Positions 5,321-9,193 of a stretch of 9,193 nucleotides of DNA are shown here, one piece after another. The notes beneath the pieces are model-generated. The model did not search any database, had not been told where the DNA came from, and was given only the letters and a program-made list of their open reading frames with translations. Position 1 is the first letter of the stretch. Every line of letters starts with the position of its first letter. Source of the DNA: an uncultured Treponema sp. (GTDB taxonomy: Bacteria; Spirochaetota; Spirochaetia; Treponematales; Treponemataceae); assembly GCA_905373565.1 (NCBI GenBank), contig CAJPTT010000068.1, positions 1 through 9,193 of the forward strand, in the 5' to 3' direction. A program made the translations under genes and the position numbers.

Positions 5321-7261
5321 GTGAATACCTCAAAAAAAAATGTGCATTTATGCTTTTGCGTACAGCTTTCCATCTCCTATTTACAGCAGATTGATAAAAA
5401 TGATACGGCATCGCTGTATAAAGCTTTTTTTTCCGGTATTCAAGCGGAGGAAAAGCTGCCTTTGACGATTTTTGCAGCGGGCAGCTTTTTAGAGTGGCAA
5501 AAAGGAAAGCGGCAAGCATATACTATACTGTTAAACAATATGCTTTCCCGCAAGCAAATTGAACTCTTGAGCGGAGGTTACTACCAACCGTATCTATCGT
5601 TGTTGCCTGCCTCGGACGTTATCGGGCAAATTGAAATGATGACTTCCGCCATCCGAACTCATTTCGGAAAGCGGCCTCGAGGGCTCTTTTTAACTGCTTC
5701 TTCGTGGACTCCATCGTTAATCACCCCATTCACCCGCTGCGGTATGGAGTATTGTCTCCTTGATCACCGTCTATTTCCGGCAGATAAACAACAAAACACT
5801 CAAAATAATAGTCCTTTTGTACCGGCAATTGTTGAAGATAAGGGGAAAACAATTACTGTATTCCCATATATTCCCGATGATCCCGATTTTACGACCCGTA
5901 CACCGCAAGAATTTTATGAAAAATTAGCAACCGAAGCGCCTCAAGATGGAGAAATTATGTATCTCCTGTTTTTGCCGGTTAAAACCTATATAAAATGTCT
6001 TGAAAAAAATAAAGACGGATCAAATTGGTTTTCTTCCTTTATAGATATATGCAGTGAACCGGATTCGGTAATACGGCTTACCCATACCGCTGAATTGATG
6101 AAACATCGGCAACCTCATCCGCCCATGTATATTGCTCCGAATACGGTTCTCTGTGATGCCCCGACAGGAAATGCGACAAAACACACTGTTACGATACAGC
6201 GCGATGCCTTTAAAATTTATTCCAAAATGATGTATGTCAATATGTTGGCAAACGGTATGAAAGGCGATAAAGCGCGTAAAAAATACGCATTACAGGAATT
6301 GTGGAAGGCTCAAAATGCCGAACTTTTTGCGCTTGAAGCCTGTATTTCCGAATATCATAATGAATTGCGCCGTATTGCCTATAAAAAACTGCTTGTTGCC
6401 GAAAAACAGACACGGCTGCAGGGCATATTTACCGAAGGTCTTACCCGATACGATATCGATATGGACGGTTTTAAAGAGGTTTTATCTCAGCGTTCCCCGT
6501 TGAATATGTATGTGCATCATCGCGGCGGAAAAATTTTTGAATGCGATGTATTTTCCGCTTATAAAAACTATTCCGATATGCCGTTTGAGCATTCGGGCAT
6601 GTTCATCGACTATCTATTACCTGAAGATATCTTGCAGCGTCTCAAAGAGGGCAAACTGGAAGCGCTTACAGCCGTATTTTCCGATAATACGTATCAGGAA
6701 ACCGAAATTAACACCATTCGATCGGAACTGAAATTATCCACAGCCGGCTTGTTTAATACCGATATTGAGCAGCCGGTCTCTCTGCGCAAGCAATATACGT
6801 TTTTTTCCGAAGGAGCACAGGTTCAATATATCTTAAAAAACGATAGTCCTTTTAAGCTTTCCTCTTATTTTGTCGTTGAAATTGACATTGCGTTGGAGGA
6901 AACCGATTCCATTACGCCGTCTTTATCATTGTATGATTGTGAAGAAAATCAAAAAAAAGAGCGAAGCATTACTACCGATGTATTCAATAAAGTGTCATGG
7001 ATACAACTTGAAGATCCTGAAGGAAAGATACAGTTTACAGTGGAAGCAAATGAGGTTCCGGGTCTTATCGTGATCCCCGTTTACGGTATCTGTAAAAAGG
7101 TATCGGAGACTGTAGAACAAGTGATACGCGGTGTGCGAATGTTTTTTTATTGGCAAACGGACTTAAACCCCAATTATGAAACGGAAAAACTGCTCTGGTT
7201 AAAGATAAAGAATAGAAAAACACCACGAATAGCGGATTCGGCAGCCTCACGCACTGACTGA
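5321..7261 (+). CDS. GH57 4-alpha-glucanotransferase-like protein, probably catalytically inactive
   Basis: This 646-aa cytoplasmic protein (no signal peptide) keeps the length and layout of GH57 4-alpha-glucanotransferases of the Thermococcus litoralis type. There is an N-terminal barrel (about 8-260), a helical segment (about 290-365) and a C-terminal beta domain (about 370-646) with recognisable IDMDGFKEV (379-387) and RGGKIFE (401-407). SGGYYQPYL (84-92) and GLFLTASSWTP (121-131) align with the family's GFYEPVL and GLWLTERVWQP. The catalytic positions are changed: HNHQP reads FCVQL (12-16), the GFYEP glutamate is Q89, the nucleophile Glu of TERVW is A126, and the acid/base HDDGEKFG region reads as MYLLFLPVK (213-221). 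The reading frame is intact, which argues against a decaying gene; a sugar-binding or regulatory pseudoenzyme is possible. It starts with GTG after AAGGA, has an A9 run at codons 4-7, and leads the operon with aroB 25 nt downstream. The comparison is from memory, not a search. Confidence 0.75.
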   Translation: MNTSKKNVHLCFCVQLSISYLQQIDKNDTASLYKAFFSGIQAEEKLPLTIFAAGSFLEWQKGKRQAYTILLNNMLSRKQIELLSGGYYQPYLSLLPASDVIGQIEMMTSAIRTHFGKRPRGLFLTASSWTPSLITPFTRCGMEYCLLDHRLFPADKQQNTQNNSPFVPAIVEDKGKTITVFPYIPDDPDFTTRTPQEFYEKLATEAPQDGEIMYLLFLPVKTYIKCLEKNKDGSNWFSSFIDICSEPDSVIRLTHTAELMKHRQPHPPMYIAPNTVLCDAPTGNATKHTVTIQRDAFKIYSKMMYVNMLANGMKGDKARKKYALQELWKAQNAELFALEACISEYHNELRRIAYKKLLVAEKQTRLQGIFTEGLTRYDIDMDGFKEVLSQRSPLNMYVHHRGGKIFECDVFSAYKNYSDMPFEHSGMFIDYLLPEDILQRLKEGKLEALTAVFSDNTYQETEINTIRSELKLSTAGLFNTDIEQPVSLRKQYTFFSEGAQVQYILKNDSPFKLSSYFVVEIDIALEETDSITPSLSLYDCEENQKKERSITTDVFNKVSWIQLEDPEGKIQFTVEANEVPGLIVIPVYGICKKVSETVEQVIRGVRMFFYWQTDLNPNYETEKLLWLKIKNRKTPRIADSAASRTD

Positions 7262-7286
7262 TTTTTATAGCTCCGGTAAACAACCG

Positions 7287-8375
7287 ATGATACAACCATT
7301 CCCCTTATCGCAATCGTTTTCATTTTCTACACCTCGAGGAAGTACGTATGTATGGTATTCGGACACCATCAGGCTTCCGAAATTTCCGGAAGAGCAGGGA
7401 AGAGTAGACGCATTATACGTATGCGACGAACATACCCTCCCGCTTTTACGGCAAGCTGAAAATTTCTCCGACAAGGTGCCGCTGGTAGTATTACCGGCGG
7501 GGGATGAATCAAAAAACTTAAGAACCCTTGCCCTCATTGCCGAAAAAGCGGCCGAATATGAACTTGACCGCCAAGCTTGTTTTGTTGCATTCGGCGGCGG
7601 CGTTGTCTGCGATATAACGGCTCTCGCCGCTTCGCTCTATATGCGCGGCATACACTGCATCCTTGTACCGACAACCGTACTCGCAATGGCTGACGCAAGT
7701 ATCGGCGGCAAAACAGCTATCAATCTTTCCGGTTATAAAAACCTCATCGGTACATTTTACGCAGCCTCATCGATTATCCTCTGTTTTCCGGTTATTCGTT
7801 CCTTGCCCGAAGCCGAATACCGTTCGGGACTTGCGGAAATACTGAAAACGGGAGCGCTCTACGATTCGGAATTATACCGGATGTTCCTAAACCATTATGA
7901 TAAAATTACCGGCAGGGATGAGGCCTGTATCTCTACGATGATACGCCGCGCTGCGGAAGCTAAGGCTCGGGTTGTCGAACGGGACTTTACCGAACAAGGG
8001 GAGCGTGCATTCTTGAATTTCGGCCATACCTTTGCTCATGCACTTGAAAGCTTAACCCATTTTTCCGTATCACATGGCGATGCCGTTGCATGGGGAATGT
8101 CTCGCGCCTTAGCTGTCGGACTCCGGTTGCAGCTTACCGATAAAGAGTATGCAGACTCCTTCACAGCTATTCTCAACCGTTACGATTGGTGTACAGCATC
8201 TGTCTACTTTAACATACACCATGATACAAATTCTTTTGCGGATGCAATTATTGCACGTATGAAAAAGGATAAAAAGAATCGCAGCGGGAAAATCAGGCTT
8301 ATCCTTCAGGAGAATATTCTCAAAACCCTAATACGCGAAGTCGACACTTCTATACTACGAGAGGTATTGCGATGA
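7287..8375 (+). CDS. aroB: 3-dehydroquinate synthase
   Basis: AroB turns DAHP into 3-dehydroquinate, the second step of the shikimate route to chorismate and aromatic amino acids, in the cytoplasm with NAD+ and a divalent metal. The 362-aa length is typical. Visible motifs: GDESKN (72-77) and GGG (103-105) in the NAD part, DASIGGKTAIN (136-146), KN (151-152), GLAEILKTG (181-189), ERAFLNFGHTFAHA (239-252) and SHGD (262-265). Metal ligands E184, H247 and H263 and active-site K142, K187, K226, E236, R240, N244 and H251 all fall at the spacing of characterised fungal and bacterial enzymes, so activity is expected. Small departures are CDITAL (108-113) for the common GDLAGF and HGD for HGE. The ATG at 7287 has no clear SD, so translation may depend on the gene ending 25 nt before. 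It overlaps the next gene by 4 nt. Confidence 0.95.
   Translation: MIQPFPLSQSFSFSTPRGSTYVWYSDTIRLPKFPEEQGRVDALYVCDEHTLPLLRQAENFSDKVPLVVLPAGDESKNLRTLALIAEKAAEYELDRQACFVAFGGGVVCDITALAASLYMRGIHCILVPTTVLAMADASIGGKTAINLSGYKNLIGTFYAASSIILCFPVIRSLPEAEYRSGLAEILKTGALYDSELYRMFLNHYDKITGRDEACISTMIRRAAEAKARVVERDFTEQGERAFLNFGHTFAHALESLTHFSVSHGDAVAWGMSRALAVGLRLQLTDKEYADSFTAILNRYDWCTASVYFNIHHDTNSFADAIIARMKKDKKNRSGKIRLILQENILKTLIREVDTSILREVLR
8361..8364 (+). promoter_or_regulatory. Ribosome binding site inside the aroB end
   Basis: GAGG (8361-8364) lies 7 nt before ATG at 8372, within the last codons of aroB. Together with the ATGA stop/start overlap it fixes the start of the desulfurase and points to coupled translation. 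Confidence 0.65.
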
Positions 8376-9193
8376 TTTATTTGGATTGGGCTGCATCGGC
8401 AATTCCTTACGCTGATGAGATTGAAGCCGCTTATCGGGAAGCGACGGCAGTATTTGCAAATCCTTCTGCGCAGCACGGATTCGGAAAAGAGGCGCGGGAT
8501 ATGCTGGAAAAAGCCCGCAGCCGCTGCGCCGCAGTGCTCAGTGTTCCTGCCGAAATGCTCTATTTTACATCCGGCGCTTCCGAATCGAATAGTCTTGTTC
8601 TCCTTTCGTTATTAACCCGTCCTGCAACAGGGAGCCTTGTTATCAGCGCTATCGAACACCCGTCGGTACGGGAACAGGCAGCCGTGTTGGAGCACTGCGG
8701 TTGGACGGTTTTAACCGCCCCTTCCGATAAAAGCGGCTGCATTACCCCTGATGCAGTGCTGCGTACCCTGCGGGAAGATACCGTGCTGGTTGCTATTATG
8801 GGGGTGAACAATGAGATCGGCTCCGTTCAGCCTGTCAGGGATATTGCAGAAGCTTTAAAAGCACATACCGCCGGGAAACGGCCGGTGCATTTTCACGTTG
8901 ATATGGTACAATCGATAGGGAAATTACCGATAGCGGATCTCGGACTTGCCGATGTACATTCCGCTTCGATGAGCGCACATAAAATCGGTGGACCGCGCGG
9001 TATCGGTCTTTTGTACTTAAAACACCCCTTTAGCTCCGGCATCCGCGGCGGTGCACAGGAACGCAATATCAGGCCCGGAACGGAAAACCTTGCGGGAGCT
9101 TGTGCGCTTGCCCGCTGTCTCGAAAAAACATATACGGGGTTTCAGCAAAAATTTGAGCGGGCAGAGGAGCTTTCCCGCTTTCTCCTTGAAACG
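8372..9193 (+). CDS. Cysteine desulfurase, NifS/IscS family (3' end missing)
   Basis: This PLP enzyme removes sulfur from cysteine as a protein persulfide for Fe-S clusters, tRNA thiolation or other sulfur carriers. 274 codons are present and the window ends in frame; the family is usually about 370-400 aa, so about a quarter to a third is missing. Visible class V aminotransferase motifs: YLDWAAS (3-9), NPSAQHG (30-36), FTSGASES (65-72), EHPSV with PLP-stacking H96 (95-99), NNEIGSVQP (146-154), D177 and Q180 in HVDMVQSIGK, SAHK with PLP lysine K204, GGPRG (206-210) and RPGTEN (234-239). The mobile loop with the catalytic cysteine lies beyond the edge, so it cannot be assigned to NifS/IscS or SufS-like subtype by that loop, although the RNIRPGTEN style fits NifS/IscS. 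W6 replaces the usual Asn of YLDNAAT. It is translationally coupled to aroB by ATGA. Confidence 0.93.
   Translation, partial: MIYLDWAASAIPYADEIEAAYREATAVFANPSAQHGFGKEARDMLEKARSRCAAVLSVPAEMLYFTSGASESNSLVLLSLLTRPATGSLVISAIEHPSVREQAAVLEHCGWTVLTAPSDKSGCITPDAVLRTLREDTVLVAIMGVNNEIGSVQPVRDIAEALKAHTAGKRPVHFHVDMVQSIGKLPIADLGLADVHSASMSAHKIGGPRGIGLLYLKHPFSSGIRGGAQERNIRPGTENLAGACALARCLEKTYTGFQQKFERAEELSRFLLET

Noticed and set aside
7265..7537. 90-codon minus-strand frame across the start of aroB.
   Set aside because: It overlaps well-supported aroB coding sequence and shows no SD, domain or promoter.
1..9193. CRISPR arrays, tRNA/rRNA genes, insertion sequences, attachment sites, prophage genes.
   Set aside because: I looked for spaced repeats, transposase motifs, terminal inverted repeats and clover-leaf or T-loop sequences and saw none.

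Overview
The window is most consistent with a mid-GC, host-associated spirochaete of the genus Treponema, of the oral treponeme kind. This is inferred from the style of the FtsH, AroB and NifS-like proteins, from AGAGG/AAGGA ribosome binding sites inside A/T-rich leaders, from many A/T homopolymers, and from an outer-membrane protein of a Gram-negative-type envelope. No rRNA, tRNA or species-specific gene is present, so the genus is an inference.

Layout. Positions 1-225 hold no convincing gene. They contain two tandem stem-loops, a candidate sigma70 promoter and the leader of ftsH. ftsH (226-2223, +) encodes the membrane AAA+ zinc protease with all its active-site motifs. A 106-bp gap between convergent genes (2224-2329) carries a nested stem-loop. 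It is followed by a long minus-strand gene (2330-5146) for a secreted protein: signal peptide, HELTH...NEGAA metallopeptidase domain, TolB/PD40-like propeller region, and a predicted C-terminal outer-membrane beta-barrel.

A 174-bp divergent intergenic region (5147-5320) holds promoters facing both ways, an A8/T8 tract inside the minus-strand promoter, and a 7-bp tandem repeat (AATTCAT, about 5.6 copies). To its right lies a tight plus-strand operon: a GH57 4-alpha-glucanotransferase-like protein that appears to have lost its catalytic residues (5321-7261), aroB for 3-dehydroquinate synthase (7287-8375), and a NifS/IscS-type cysteine desulfurase (from 8372, cut by the window end). aroB and the desulfurase overlap by ATGA, and the gap before aroB is 25 nt.

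How the genes relate. FtsH provides inner-membrane protein quality control. The minus-strand protein would act in the periplasm and outer membrane, where its metallopeptidase and propeller domains would be tethered by the barrel. The right-hand operon mixes aromatic amino-acid/chorismate biosynthesis (AroB) and sulfur mobilisation for Fe-S clusters or tRNA thiolation (desulfurase) with a degenerate glycoside-hydrolase-family protein of unknown role. I see no shared pathway. The most interesting items are the GH57 pseudoenzyme, the metallopeptidase-propeller-barrel fusion, and the repeat-rich divergent promoter region, which could make expression of these two genes variable.
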